Counted from the first letter of the stretch, positions 43,563 through 52,369 are shown. The stretch: DNA of 58,362 bases from a virus (IMGVR_UViG_3300037882_000558:1-58362), one strand, 5' to 3'. Program-made: numbers and translations. The notes: generated by a model not told the origin, from the letters alone.

Positions 43563-43866
43563 ACTTATTCGGTTTAGCATTTTTTATCGCTTCTGCACGA
43601 ATCCTATCAATTTCAAGTATTGTTTGAAACATGTACTTTCTTTCGTCCGTAGCAACATCAAACATCTCAAATATATCTTTAATACCTGTAAGATTTTTTC
43701 CAATATACTTACCAGACATATAGTCCCAATTATCTTGTAGATAGCGGTATATACGTAAAGCTTCTTGAATCTCAGTAGGCAAGTCATCGAACTCTATAGG
43801 TATTTCAGAATCTATAGGTTCGCTACCCAATGCTTCACACATTTCAAAATACTGATCACGAGTCAT
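43561..43866 (-). CDS. Tail assembly chaperone, T frame (expressed by frameshift)
   Basis: This frame has 101 residues after its first ATG (MTRDQYFEMCEALG) and is acidic and helical (EIPIEFDDLPTEIQEAL), like the gpT part of lambda gpG-GT. It is open upstream without a stop to the slip site at 43932-43938, reading SEQQQVEVIRQLESYY and on into MTRDQYF. So it is probably translated as the C-terminal part of a fusion of about 257 residues (134 from G, 22 linker, 101 here) and not from its own ATG. It binds the tape measure protein during tail assembly. Confidence 0.8.
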   Translation of the reverse strand: MTRDQYFEMCEALGSEPIDSEIPIEFDDLPTEIQEALRIYRYLQDNWDYMSGKYIGKNLTGIKDIFEMFDVATDERKYMFQTILEIDRIRAEAIKNAKPNK

Positions 43867-43907
43867 ACTAACAGTGGAATTCTGGTAGTATGACTCGAGT
43901 TGTCTAA

Positions 43908-44333
43908 TTACTTCGACTTGCTGCTGTTCGGAAAATTTGCTAGGTCGCCTGCTTGTTCAGTTACCCAAGCATCAAAATTACCGGAGGCCTTCATTAAGTA
44001 CAGAGCATTATCTTCTGTATAGTCTAGTTCGGAGTTTAGATCCGCAGCACCTAGGTCTACAGGAGCTAGTTGTTCTAGATAGGCTAGTTTTAAGCCGGAC
44101 CATCCCTTAATAGTAGCACCTACATATAGAGATAAGAATAGATCATCGTTGATTTCTTCAACTGGCTGTCTATTCTTGAAAGTCGTCTTAGTAGCTTTCT
44201 TACGAATATTTTGTAGAGTATCGCGAGCTAGGAAAGATAGTTGCACCTTAAATCCGGGGAATCCTGGGAATTCGGCTTCAACAGTCTTACTAGGTACTAG
44301 AAGTTGCTTTAGGGAAAGAGTTACTGTACTCAT
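43908..44333 (-). CDS. Tail assembly chaperone, G frame
   Basis: 141 residues, with a helical domain and acidic second half (LDLGAADLNSELDYTEDNALYL), the usual gpG-like composition. It is the shorter product of the frameshift pair and would outnumber the fusion. It lies between the tail tube and tape measure genes, the conserved place of the chaperone in siphophages. Near its end the heptamer A AAT TTT provides the -1 slip to the T frame. Confidence 0.82.
   Translation of the reverse strand: MSTVTLSLKQLLVPSKTVEAEFPGFPGFKVQLSFLARDTLQNIRKKATKTTFKNRQPVEEINDDLFLSLYVGATIKGWSGLKLAYLEQLAPVDLGAADLNSELDYTEDNALYLMKASGNFDAWVTEQAGDLANFPNSSKSK
43932..43938 (-). promoter_or_regulatory. Programmed -1 frameshift site
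   Basis: On the - strand the zero-frame codons read GCA AAT TTT CCG, giving the slippery heptamer A AAT TTT of the X XXY YYZ type. A -1 slip enters a frame that is open through 22 codons and joins the ATG frame of the T part without a stop. Tail chaperones of long-tailed phages commonly use such a shift. Confidence 0.8.
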
Positions 44334-44360
44334 GAAATTGGTATCCTTAATTTTTATAAT

Positions 44361-44401
44361 TACCGTTTTTAAAAAGAGGATACGGGTGCTACCCGTATCC
44401 T
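44361..44401 (-). terminator. Terminator after the tail tube gene
   Basis: On the - strand AGGATACGGGT and ACCCGTATCCT form an 11-base stem with a 3-base loop, followed by CTTTTTAAAAA. It starts 13 bases after the tail tube stop. Partial readthrough would let the very abundant tube protein exceed the chaperones that follow. Confidence 0.88.
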
Positions 44402-44414
44402 GTAAACTCAGCTA

Positions 44415-45860
44415 TTAAGTCGCTGAGATATTTGTAAAGTAACGAATCTGTAGATCGTTAGCCTTAGTCAAGTCGAATGATTGGCTACCCTGTGTATCAG
44501 GTGTGAAGCCTTGCGCGTTGAAGTTAATTGTGGTAGCAACAACGTCAGCGATATTAACTTGAGGAACTTGTAGGGAAGCTCCAGGCATTTCGAACTCAAC
44601 GCGTACTGCGTTTGATCCGCCACCTAATTCAAGCTGTACACGGAACTTAGGTTCAACAGAGTTAGCGTTAATAATATCTGATAGTAGTTTACCGGTATTG
44701 TTACCTTCCGAAGCGCCAGTACGTAGATAAGCAGTTACGTTACCTGAAACAGCTCTATTACCTGGGAAGTAACCAATCGCTTGATTAATAACACCTAGGT
44801 TACTAGGTACAAGGTAAGTTACGTTATTAGCGATGGTTAGGTTACCACCAGTAATAGCGATTGTGTAAGTTGTTGCAGAAGTAAAGTCTGAACCACCAAT
44901 GTTACTTTGTAGTGACATTGTTGATAGCTTATTAGTAATATAAGGTGCATTAGCAATGCTAGGAGCTGCTGTAGTAGAACTTAGTAGTGCGGTTGCAAGA
45001 GCAGGACCGTTAGTAGTTAGTTCTTTAAGCTTAGTACCCTTACCAGTCCATGCTACAGTAGCAATAGCATCTAGACCGAAGTCGATTGATGCTTGGTCTA
45101 AGAAGCAATTGTCTACTGCATAAACTACGCTGTCAACAACGAATAGTAGACCGAACTTTTGGAATGCGTTTCTGTTAGAACCCATGGTGCTAACATAGCT
45201 AAATTGTCCGCTTGCGGTTCCTACAGGACCTGGAGCCCATTGACCTGTGTAGGCCTTTGAGGTACCAACAGTAGCGGTTGTTCCAGCTGCTGCAGCTGGG
45301 GCACGTGCATATTCTACAGTATAAGTACTACCTGAAGGAATAGCTGTAATTTTAACTGCGTTGTTGAAGGTACTCTGACCTGCTGCAGTAATACCTGCAA
45401 TACTGAAAGTATCACCAACACCTAGAGTGTAAGTACCGTTAACTAGTGCACTAGGAGATACAATAGTTGCTACTGAAGTAGCTGTAGTACTACGAACGAT
45501 AGAAGTAGGTGTAACACCTGCATCAATTGCGTAAGCACCTAGTAGTGCATTGAATAGGACCTTTTCTTGCGGAGCTACTAGACTGCTTACACCGTTAGGA
45601 CGAATATAAGTAGAGAAAGTAAAGTCTACAGGATCTAGCTGTGTATTGAAAGAACGTTGACCTCGAACGGGGATGTTACCACCTTCCGAAATCGTAATTG
45701 TTTGTTGTTGAGTACCTTGACTGAATGAATATCCGTCAAGTACCGCGATTTCCCAAGTATTTGTATTTGTGAAACCTGTTAACGAATCGGAAATAGCACC
45801 AGTGCTATCAACGTTTGTGGTGAAATATACCTTAGTATTTCTACTTAGATTAATAGCCAT
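44415..45860 (-). CDS. Major tail tube protein
   Basis: 481 residues. It starts MAINLSRNTKVYFTTN, has a SEGGNIPVRGQRSFNTQLDPVDF region typical of tail tube subunits, and is beta-rich with Thr, Ala and Asn. The size is like the tail tube of T5 (464 residues) and larger than lambda's. Strong AGGAG site and codons suggest high expression. It lies between tail terminator and chaperone genes. An additional beta domain in the second half could decorate the outer tail surface. Confidence 0.82.
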   Translation of the reverse strand: MAINLSRNTKVYFTTNVDSTGAISDSLTGFTNTNTWEIAVLDGYSFSQGTQQQTITISEGGNIPVRGQRSFNTQLDPVDFTFSTYIRPNGVSSLVAPQEKVLFNALLGAYAIDAGVTPTSIVRSTTATSVATIVSPSALVNGTYTLGVGDTFSIAGITAAGQSTFNNAVKITAIPSGSTYTVEYARAPAAAAGTTATVGTSKAYTGQWAPGPVGTASGQFSYVSTMGSNRNAFQKFGLLFVVDSVVYAVDNCFLDQASIDFGLDAIATVAWTGKGTKLKELTTNGPALATALLSSTTAAPSIANAPYITNKLSTMSLQSNIGGSDFTSATTYTIAITGGNLTIANNVTYLVPSNLGVINQAIGYFPGNRAVSGNVTAYLRTGASEGNNTGKLLSDIINANSVEPKFRVQLELGGGSNAVRVEFEMPGASLQVPQVNIADVVATTINFNAQGFTPDTQGSQSFDLTKANDLQIRYFTNISAT

Positions 45861-45927
45861 ATCTTCTCCTAAAAGAGATTTTTGGTATTATTAGGTGTTG
45901 CTAGATATTTATCTGCGTAACCATTTT

Positions 45928-46371
45928 TTACCGTTGCATAATTGGGTATCTTACTTGAAGGTTTATCTCACCTACACCGTAGGGGGCAAGTAAACCTTCG
46001 TCTGTTGTAATAGAGGTTATTAACATTTCAGTAGTTTCGTATGCTTTAGTGGCATCGTATACTAAATCTCTATTTTCATTGATTACATTCTCAACATCTT
46101 CTAGAAGACCTTCTAAGAGTTGTTGTGCATCTTCTCCTTTAACATATACCTTTACAGATACAGCTAGGAAGCCCCATGTTTGATTGGAGGGCAAATATTG
46201 TCTTGACTCACCACCTGCTACTACATATATACAAGGAAAATTATTAACTTCATCCCAAAACTTAAGAAAGGGATAAGAAGCTTCGTATAAATTGGAGTTG
46301 AAACCAGTAGAGCCGTCAATACTTTTAAACTTTTCAGCTAGTGCCTTTACTATAGAAGTACGACGACTCAT
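45928..46371 (-). CDS. Tail terminator protein
   Basis: 147 residues: helical start, FLKFWDEVNNFPCIYVVAGGES, WGFLAVSVKVYVKGEDAQQL, and INLQVRYPI at the end, the plan of gpU-type tail terminators that cap the tail tube and join it to the head. It overlaps the neck gene by 4 bases and precedes the tail tube gene. The order head connector, neck, terminator, tube is the usual one. Confidence 0.78.
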   Translation of the reverse strand: MSRRTSIVKALAEKFKSIDGSTGFNSNLYEASYPFLKFWDEVNNFPCIYVVAGGESRQYLPSNQTWGFLAVSVKVYVKGEDAQQLLEGLLEDVENVINENRDLVYDATKAYETTEMLITSITTDEGLLAPYGVGEINLQVRYPIMQR

Positions 46372-47672
46372 ATTGGAACTGCCTTTAATCTATTTTTAAC
46401 AACCTCGCCAGCTACTTCTCGTATACTTCTAGCAATTAGCAGCTTAGGGTCGCGTGATCTTGGAAACTGTTGGGCGCCGCCTCCAGAAAAGGTAGCGTAA
46501 GGGTTTTTCATATAAGTATAGAAGGCAGTAATCATACCTTCACGAGATAAAGATAGCCTTTTTACTTGAACTGACGTTGCGAAACGTCCGGTTCTGTAGT
46601 TAAGTATATCTTTTCTATTACCGTTACCCATATTAGCGGCTACCACATTAACTAAATGTGCTTGCAGTAGCGACTGTAAATTAACTAAATTATAAGTACT
46701 AGCTCTATTAACTACACTTCTGTAGAGGGGGCTGGCTTTATCAATTATTACATCCAGCTTACCTTGAATAGTATCTTTAATAGTAGGTATCTTAATAACA
46801 CCTACTGAGTTCGTTACTTTAAGATTCTTAAAAGGAGCAAGTACTTGATGAGCTATTTCCTCTTGCATACTGCGAGAGAAGTGAATATCTGCCAGTATGC
46901 CTGTTAAATCTTTGGATATCTTTTCAGCTGCTGTTTTAGTCCAGGCAGCATTTTCGCCACCTTCCTGAATAATTACTATGTTAGCACCAACGCTTACCAA
47001 ACCCTTTTTAAAGGAAGCAGTAAGTTGCCCGCCTATTTGAGTACTGTATTCAGTATTTACAGTAAAGTCTTCGTAACTGCTTACAGCATCTTGAACTTCT
47101 TGTAGAACTTTAATTTGCTCTAGTGTTAGATTGCTTTGTGCTGAATTTAAATAAGCACCGACTGTTTTGGCACTTTGTTCAATCTGTATTGAAGTAGGGC
47201 TAGTACCTATTGATTTATTATTGAAATCAATATCTGTGTAGCCTAGGTCAAATCCAGAGGTAGAATCTTTTAAGTAACTAGCTATCTGAATATTTAAAAA
47301 ATCCTTGAATAGGTAATTACGAATACTTTGGTAACTATTAGCACTTGAGGCTAGAACACCTATTAGTTTATTTCTTGAATATACTAATGCAGGAACATAT
47401 TGATATAAATTACTAGTATCTAGTTTAATAGCTCCATAATAGAGCTTACCATAACGAGAATCTATTCTTCGTTTGGTTTTACTGACTGCGTATTTTTCTA
47501 TATCCTGAGCAACCCGTTCAACTGAGATACCTGGTTTCAGTTTACCTTTAAGACTAACACTAAGCGCATCTACATTAAGAGGTAAAAAGAAAGCTTTACT
47601 ATTTAAGTTAGTAATAGCTCTATTAACAGTATTTTTTCTCAATAAGTTTTGAACAGTGCTTAATTCACTCAT
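46368..47672 (-). CDS. Neck / head-tail joining protein
   Basis: 434 residues, much larger than the usual 100-150-residue head-tail joining proteins. The last third (LNYRTGRFATSVQVKRLSLSR, then ARSIREVAGEVVKNRL) resembles the gp10-type neck proteins of HK97-like phages; the long N-terminal two thirds are a helical and strand mixture without a recognised domain. It lies between connector and tail terminator. The extra part may form part of a larger collar or neck. Assignment rests on gene order and the C-terminal pattern. Confidence 0.6.
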   Translation of the reverse strand: MSELSTVQNLLRKNTVNRAITNLNSKAFFLPLNVDALSVSLKGKLKPGISVERVAQDIEKYAVSKTKRRIDSRYGKLYYGAIKLDTSNLYQYVPALVYSRNKLIGVLASSANSYQSIRNYLFKDFLNIQIASYLKDSTSGFDLGYTDIDFNNKSIGTSPTSIQIEQSAKTVGAYLNSAQSNLTLEQIKVLQEVQDAVSSYEDFTVNTEYSTQIGGQLTASFKKGLVSVGANIVIIQEGGENAAWTKTAAEKISKDLTGILADIHFSRSMQEEIAHQVLAPFKNLKVTNSVGVIKIPTIKDTIQGKLDVIIDKASPLYRSVVNRASTYNLVNLQSLLQAHLVNVVAANMGNGNRKDILNYRTGRFATSVQVKRLSLSREGMITAFYTYMKNPYATFSGGGAQQFPRSRDPKLLIARSIREVAGEVVKNRLKAVPI

Positions 47673-47673
47673 G

Positions 47674-48249
47674 TTATAACCAATGTGCTGTATACGCGTT
47701 CAAGGTACGCTGAATAGCTGAAGGTAGTTTTGAACTTGTTACGAATTCGACTTTACTTCCGTTAGTACCGGGAGACTTATCAGAATGTACTGCACTATCA
47801 TTCTTTAGGTAGAATGAAATAGTATCAAAAACAGCTAGCTTTAGATCAGCAGGTAATTCCGTATAACCAGCGTTATAAGTTACTCTATAACCATTAGGCA
47901 TTCTAGTGAATGAAGGGTATGTTTCTAGAGAAATAGGCTTAACAGACTGCGATTCGATATCAAATACGTAATCAGTATATTCTACTAATTCAGTATAAGT
48001 ATTACCATAATCTGCTGATTTTTCTACCGAGAGTACAGCAATAACTGGTGCTTCTAATAAGATTAGCTCTGCTCCGCCACTATATATCTGAGTGTAGGGA
48101 TCATCTACATAATCAATTAGTCTACTCTTACATACTGTCTTTATTACTTCGCTAACCTTAGGGATTAATGACTTTAATATAGTATCCTGAGCAGGACTTA
48201 GTATACCAGCATATGCTTTATACTCTGTAAGAGTTACAAGATCTGCCAT
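47674..48249 (-). CDS. Head-tail connector (gp6-like)
   Basis: 191 residues with the family order: helical N-terminus (LTEYKAYAGILSPAQDTILKS), a strand region VIAVLSVEKSAD, and YNAGYTELPADLKLAVFDTISF, the characteristic ELPADLK segment of HK97 gp6-like adaptors. It extends the portal ring to accept the neck. ATG 48249 has an AAGGATAAATA site. Located immediately downstream of the capsid gene and its terminator. Confidence 0.82.
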   Translation of the reverse strand: MADLVTLTEYKAYAGILSPAQDTILKSLIPKVSEVIKTVCKSRLIDYVDDPYTQIYSGGAELILLEAPVIAVLSVEKSADYGNTYTELVEYTDYVFDIESQSVKPISLETYPSFTRMPNGYRVTYNAGYTELPADLKLAVFDTISFYLKNDSAVHSDKSPGTNGSKVEFVTSSKLPSAIQRTLNAYTAHWL

Positions 48250-48270
48250 TATTTATCCTTATCTTTTAGA

Positions 48271-48316
48271 AACCCACACAAAATGGGTTTGTAAAAGATG
48301 GGGCCGAAGCCCCATC
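48271..48316 (-). terminator. Terminator after the capsid gene
   Basis: On the - strand GATGGGGC-TTCG-GCCCCATC (48297-48316) is a strong hairpin with a UUCG loop followed by TTTTAC. A second stem AAACCCA/TGGGTTT follows at 48271-48291. It starts 9 bases after the capsid stop. Confidence 0.92.
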
Positions 48317-48325
48317 AGTGTTAGA

Positions 48326-50254
48326 TTAACTCCAACGGAAGGTTGATACGCCTTGACCAAGGTTAGTGGTAACCTGGGTTAGACCAGTACGTAGCGAAGC
48401 TACTAGTACCTTGCGTTGTGTTTCAACCATGTCTTGAGTATCGAAACGTAGACCACGTTGGTTACCTGCTAGGAAGTTACCAGGAGCTACAGCGATAGCA
48501 CCAATGTTAGTAGATGCAGTATTTGCACCACCGGCCTTAGTTGGGAACTCAGCTGATACGATTACAGGTGAATTACCGATGCTACCTACTTGACCAGTTA
48601 GTAGGGTCGCTGAGGTACCAACCTTATCCATTGTCTGGAATAGGGTATCGTCTAATAGATCGTAATAGATTTCAGTAGAAACGATATAGGTTAGTTCAGC
48701 AGGATCAAGACCCCAAGCACCTAGGTCCTTACGTAGTGAACGTAAGTTAGCAACAGAAGCAGCACCAGTGTTGGTAGCTACAACGGCTGAAGTGGTGTCA
48801 TATAGCGCAAGACCCTTAACAGGATCAGCACCAGAACCAGCACCTAATAGGTATGCTTTGTCCATTGAACGTGCTACACGGCGAACCATAGCATCACGAA
48901 CGATAGGTAGTAGAACGATTAGTGAGTCTTCTTCTTCTTCAAAGTTCATGTACTCTAGGGTAGCTAGTTTGTAAGCATTTAGAGTAATTTCCTTCAATTG
49001 GTGAGTTTGTGCTGCACCAGGAGAAGCGGTAGTACCGAACTGAGCGTTAGTAACCCAAGTAGCTAGACCAGCTTCAGGGTTTACTGGAATTGTCATTACG
49101 TTGGTCTGCATAGCGATGTTGCGTAATAGAGGCGCAACAACTAAACGACGACGTACTTCAGCTTCCATATTTAGCGAAACTTGTAGTTCCCAAGTTGCTG
49201 ATGCAACGTGAGGACCAACCTTTTCTACTAGACTACGTCCGAACTTGGTGTCAGTAACAGCCTTGCCGGTAATCTTTGATAGTAGAACAGCCTTTTCGAT
49301 TTCGGCGTAGGTTAGTTCGCCGTTCTTGTTGTCGCTGAATTGCATCTTACTCTTTTGAATAGTAGCAATTTCAGCAGCTTTTTCAGCTAGTTGTGCTTGT
49401 AGGCCTTCGAGCATGCTCTTGGCACCAGCAGTTTGTTCTTCGATACGCTTGGTAGCTTCAGCTAATAGCTTTTCGGCTCCGGTATCTAGAGTTTCAATAC
49501 GTGCTGCAACAGCTTTTTCGACCTTAGTATTAAAGTCTTTTTCTGCCTGAGCAACAGCAGCAGCTTCAGCGGTAGCCTTAGCTTGAGCAGCCATAATAGC
49601 TTCTGCAGTCTTGCGAGCGGTTTCAGCTAGCATTTTTTCGATTTCTTCTGGATTCATATTCCATTCCTTGGGTGAGTTGCCTTTTTTCACTACTGCTGAA
49701 GATTCTAGCCCTTTAGCTGCTTCGTCATTAGTTGTAAATTGGGTCTTAAATTGCTTATAATCATCAGCACTTTCAAATGCTTTTGATAAACTAAAAAGAG
49801 TATTTTGATTACAAGGAACTGATACTACTGAGATTTCTACTAGTTCTAGTTCTTTAATAACAAACAACTCTGTTGCTGAATTGTACTCAGCATCAATGAT
49901 TCGGAATCCGATGCTAAATGCTGTAATAATTCCATCTTTGATAAGATTGAACACTTCTGCTGCTGCAGAAATTCTTGCTTTTATCCAAAGACCTCTGCTA
50001 TCTACCTTGCTCTCGACCATTCGTCCAATAGGATGATCGTAGTCGTGCTGAGATAGGATAATAGGGTTCTTTAAATAATTTACCATGCCTGCTTCCCAAA
50101 CTCCGGGAGGTACAACATCACCGGCTCTATCTACATCGTTAGTACTTGCGTAACCTTCAATGAAAATATTCTCGATCTTGCCGTCTGCAGTAGGTAAATC
50201 TTCTTTGGTAATAAAAGCACTATTTAAATGTAGTACTTTTGTTTTAGCTACCAT
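48326..50254 (-). CDS. Fused prohead protease - scaffold - major capsid protein
   Basis: 642 residues holding three functions usually split over two or three genes. Residues 1-165 are an HK97-type prohead protease with H70 (LSQHDYDHPIG) and S114 (TAFSIGFRI). Residues 200-320 are a long Ala/Glu-rich coiled coil like a scaffold or delta domain. The remainder is an HK97-fold capsid protein (MEAEVRRRLVVAPLLRNIA, TIPVNPEAG). An internal ATG at 49657 (residue 200) is preceded by AAGGAATGGAAT, a good ribosome site, so a 443-residue capsid precursor without protease could be produced at a higher level. Cleavage sites cannot be read from sequence. The strong terminator follows. Confidence 0.9.
   Translation of the reverse strand: MVAKTKVLHLNSAFITKEDLPTADGKIENIFIEGYASTNDVDRAGDVVPPGVWEAGMVNYLKNPIILSQHDYDHPIGRMVESKVDSRGLWIKARISAAAEVFNLIKDGIITAFSIGFRIIDAEYNSATELFVIKELELVEISVVSVPCNQNTLFSLSKAFESADDYKQFKTQFTTNDEAAKGLESSAVVKKGNSPKEWNMNPEEIEKMLAETARKTAEAIMAAQAKATAEAAAVAQAEKDFNTKVEKAVAARIETLDTGAEKLLAEATKRIEEQTAGAKSMLEGLQAQLAEKAAEIATIQKSKMQFSDNKNGELTYAEIEKAVLLSKITGKAVTDTKFGRSLVEKVGPHVASATWELQVSLNMEAEVRRRLVVAPLLRNIAMQTNVMTIPVNPEAGLATWVTNAQFGTTASPGAAQTHQLKEITLNAYKLATLEYMNFEEEEDSLIVLLPIVRDAMVRRVARSMDKAYLLGAGSGADPVKGLALYDTTSAVVATNTGAASVANLRSLRKDLGAWGLDPAELTYIVSTEIYYDLLDDTLFQTMDKVGTSATLLTGQVGSIGNSPVIVSAEFPTKAGGANTASTNIGAIAVAPGNFLAGNQRGLRFDTQDMVETQRKVLVASLRTGLTQVTTNLGQGVSTFRWS
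49649..49672 (-). promoter_or_regulatory. Internal ribosome site for the capsid part
   Basis: On the - strand AAGGA is followed by 8 bases and an in-frame ATG at 49657, between protease and scaffold domains. It supports internal initiation giving capsid protein in excess over protease. Confidence 0.55.
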
Positions 50255-50255
50255 G

Positions 50256-51455
50256 TCACTCCTTTGGTGTTGCTTTAGGAGCCCCGCCTTGGCTAGGGTC
50301 CGCTGCAGAACCTGCTATATTAGCAGGTATACGAAGTTTGTCAGAACTAGGATCTTTATCTTTTTCGTATCTTAATTCTACTCTAGCTTCATTTGGTGTT
50401 AACACACCACCGTTGACTAAGGTAGTAAAATATTGGGATATTTCTCTTAGTTCAGGTTGTAACGCCGAAACGTTACTTGTAATTGCCGAAATATCGTAAC
50501 CAAAATAACGTTCCATTGCTGAAACAAAATTAGTTACAATTGGCATTACTGTTTCTAAATAGAACAGTCTTAAATTAGGGGAAATATTTGCGTTATTACC
50601 ACCATCAAGTAAGATAGGTGGAACGCCTAAAGCTTTAAGTATTTTCTCATCGTGAGCAACAATACTAGCAGCAAAATCCATTTCCTGGAAGTTCATGTTA
50701 GATAGTGGGTGAGGCTTCAATCCACTATCTAAAATCATAGGACGACGAGCGCCAGACTTATGACTATATCTCTGTACCCAACCAGCTATTGTTTTCTCTT
50801 TAGCAATAGGGCTAAGTGTATTATCTGTTGTAAGTATTAGACCACCGGTGGCGCCATTCTCAAAGAACTGTTCTTGGAATGACTGCATTTTGTACAGTGT
50901 ATCAATACTTCTATTTGCTGACTCTAATCTGCTAGAACCTCTATATACAGAGCTAGAACTCAAGTCGCGAATATGAATTACTTCGTCAGGCCTAAAGGTT
51001 ATAGTACCGTTATATGTATAACTAGCAATAAAAGTCTTTTGGTCTGTATTTATAAATACGTTGTGGGCTGGTAGATGGTATAAGAATGCACCATCGTAAT
51101 ATATGAATATATTACCCTCAAGTAGGAAATCTGTGAATAGACTCATCTTAAAGTCTATTGATGATTGATAAGGATTGGGTCTGTGGTTTAATAGATTAAA
51201 CAAAGCTTTTTGCTTTGTTCCATTAACTGTACCTTCGATTACCTTATCTTTAATATCGTAATCTAAACTGGCTGCAGCGTTAACAATCATGCTAACACCG
51301 CGGTTTACGCTTTCTAATTTCTCGAATGCTGCAAGGTACGACAGTTTCGCATCTGACCCAATATTAACACCTTGTTCAAAAGATATTAATTGTTGCGCAG
51401 GATTTAACTTCGACTCACTATCCGAGAACCATGATACTGGATTATACCATTTCAT
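50256..51455 (-). CDS. Portal protein (HK97 family)
   Basis: 399 residues with the family segments VSMIVNAAASLDYDI, LNHRPNPYQSSIDFK, LEGNIFIYYDG, the stem-region FQEQFFENGATGG, and KALGVPPILLDGG. The portal dodecamer forms the DNA channel and binds terminase and connector. The last 25 residues are flexible and Pro/Ala-rich. It precedes the protease-capsid gene by one base, and the HNH gene is upstream by 8 bases. Confidence 0.93.
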   Translation of the reverse strand: MKWYNPVSWFSDSESKLNPAQQLISFEQGVNIGSDAKLSYLAAFEKLESVNRGVSMIVNAAASLDYDIKDKVIEGTVNGTKQKALFNLLNHRPNPYQSSIDFKMSLFTDFLLEGNIFIYYDGAFLYHLPAHNVFINTDQKTFIASYTYNGTITFRPDEVIHIRDLSSSSVYRGSSRLESANRSIDTLYKMQSFQEQFFENGATGGLILTTDNTLSPIAKEKTIAGWVQRYSHKSGARRPMILDSGLKPHPLSNMNFQEMDFAASIVAHDEKILKALGVPPILLDGGNNANISPNLRLFYLETVMPIVTNFVSAMERYFGYDISAITSNVSALQPELREISQYFTTLVNGGVLTPNEARVELRYEKDKDPSSDKLRIPANIAGSAADPSQGGAPKATPKE

Positions 51456-51463
51456 GTTGTTCC

Positions 51464-51898
51464 TTAATAGAATTTAGCAAAACTAGATAAGGATGTTACC
51501 TGTTTGGCAGGTTCTTCACCAGATTCAATTTTAGCTTTTTGTAGGTCAATCCATCTCTGCTGTTTAGGTACAGAACTAGGGGTGGGTGCTTTACCGTAAA
51601 TACCGTGTAGCTTTACGTGATGCCTATTACATAGTGTATAAACAAGATCGTAAATCTCCGTGTGATGCTCCGCGATAAAATCATCTCTAACTGCTAAAAT
51701 ACCTTCGTCTGTAGAAATATCAAATTGATTTCTATCAGCCCAGTTATTTAAAAGCAAAGTAATGGAGTGAAGGTGATGTAGTTCCAGATCTTGGTCTGAA
51801 CCACAGATAAAACAATGGGACTGTTTTTCATAGGCTTTTTTAGCCTTATCTCTAACCCACTTAACTGGTATGCGATTATTATTGGTATTCTTTGCCAT
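51464..51898 (-). CDS. HNH endonuclease
   Basis: 144 residues. CFICG (first zinc pair) is followed by LELHHLHS and then LCNRHHVKLHGIYG, which make a ββα-metal HNH core. In many HK97-like phages an HNH nuclease such as HK97 gp74 is encoded beside terminase or portal and helps terminase cutting. The position, first gene behind its own promoter and just upstream of portal, agrees with a packaging role; a homing role is also possible. Confidence 0.87.
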   Translation of the reverse strand: MAKNTNNNRIPVKWVRDKAKKAYEKQSHCFICGSDQDLELHHLHSITLLLNNWADRNQFDISTDEGILAVRDDFIAEHHTEIYDLVYTLCNRHHVKLHGIYGKAPTPSSVPKQQRWIDLQKAKIESGEEPAKQVTSLSSFAKFY

Positions 51899-51925
51899 TC
51901 TGGGACCGAATTTTCGAATTTCCTT

Positions 51926-51954
51926 ATTATAGCACTCACCCCACCAGTTGTCAA
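51926..51954 (-). promoter_or_regulatory. Consensus sigma70 promoter for HNH, portal and capsid
   Basis: On the - strand TTGACA (51949-51954), 17-base spacer, TATAAT (51926-51931) with TGC before it: full consensus plus extended -10, the strongest-looking promoter in the window. It drives the capsid unit that ends at 48271-48316. Confidence 0.92.
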
Positions 51955-51980
51955 TACCTAAATTTTCTCACCCTGCAAAA

Positions 51981-52015
51981 GAAAACCTCCTAAGCGGCAA
52001 AGCTTAGGAGGTTTG
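51981..52015 (-). terminator. Terminator after the GIY-YIG gene
   Basis: On the - strand AAACCTCCTAAGC and GCTTAGGAGGTTT pair perfectly around a 6-base loop, followed by TCTTTTGC. The gene's stop codon lies inside the stem, and the next promoter starts about 30 bases later. Confidence 0.88.
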
Positions 52016-52369
52016 TAGTGCTAAGGTAATATCTATTAAAGAGCAGTGCCTATATTCGAGTATCTTTTCTATCTGAGCAGGGCTGAGCCTAGATAGCTCG
52101 TTAAAAGGCGTGGTAGTATTTAAACAAATGTCCTTAGGGTAATTGTGTATCGAAGCAGTTTCTAGAGTATTTAAGAAATCCTTATGACACTCTAGGAGTA
52201 CAAATGTTTCGGGATCACCGAATTTATTCCACTCATTTTGCAAACACTTGGCAGCTCTATAAAACCTGAAGTCTTTAAAGTGTTGAGCCCAGCGTGCTTC
52301 GATATCTACACTTTGACCTATATAAACTTTACCCGAATAGAACTTTAGAAGATAAATTCCACAGGTCAT
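52004..52369 (-). CDS. GIY-YIG endonuclease
   Basis: 121 residues with a single nuclease domain: GIYLLKF, then YIGQSVDIEARWAQH (Arg of the catalytic core), and a conserved Glu in LNTLETASIH. There is no clear DNA-binding extension, unlike many homing nucleases. It overlaps the large terminase stop by 4 bases, thus is translationally coupled to packaging. It could be a stand-alone nuclease that attacks competitor DNA, a homing enzyme, or a packaging accessory. Confidence 0.85.
   Translation of the reverse strand: MTCGIYLLKFYSGKVYIGQSVDIEARWAQHFKDFRFYRAAKCLQNEWNKFGDPETFVLLECHKDFLNTLETASIHNYPKDICLNTTTPFNELSRLSPAQIEKILEYRHCSLIDITLALQTS

Noticed and set aside
43584-43787. 67-residue frame within the chaperone T frame
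   Set aside because: Shadow of the T frame, which is supported by the slip site and open linker.
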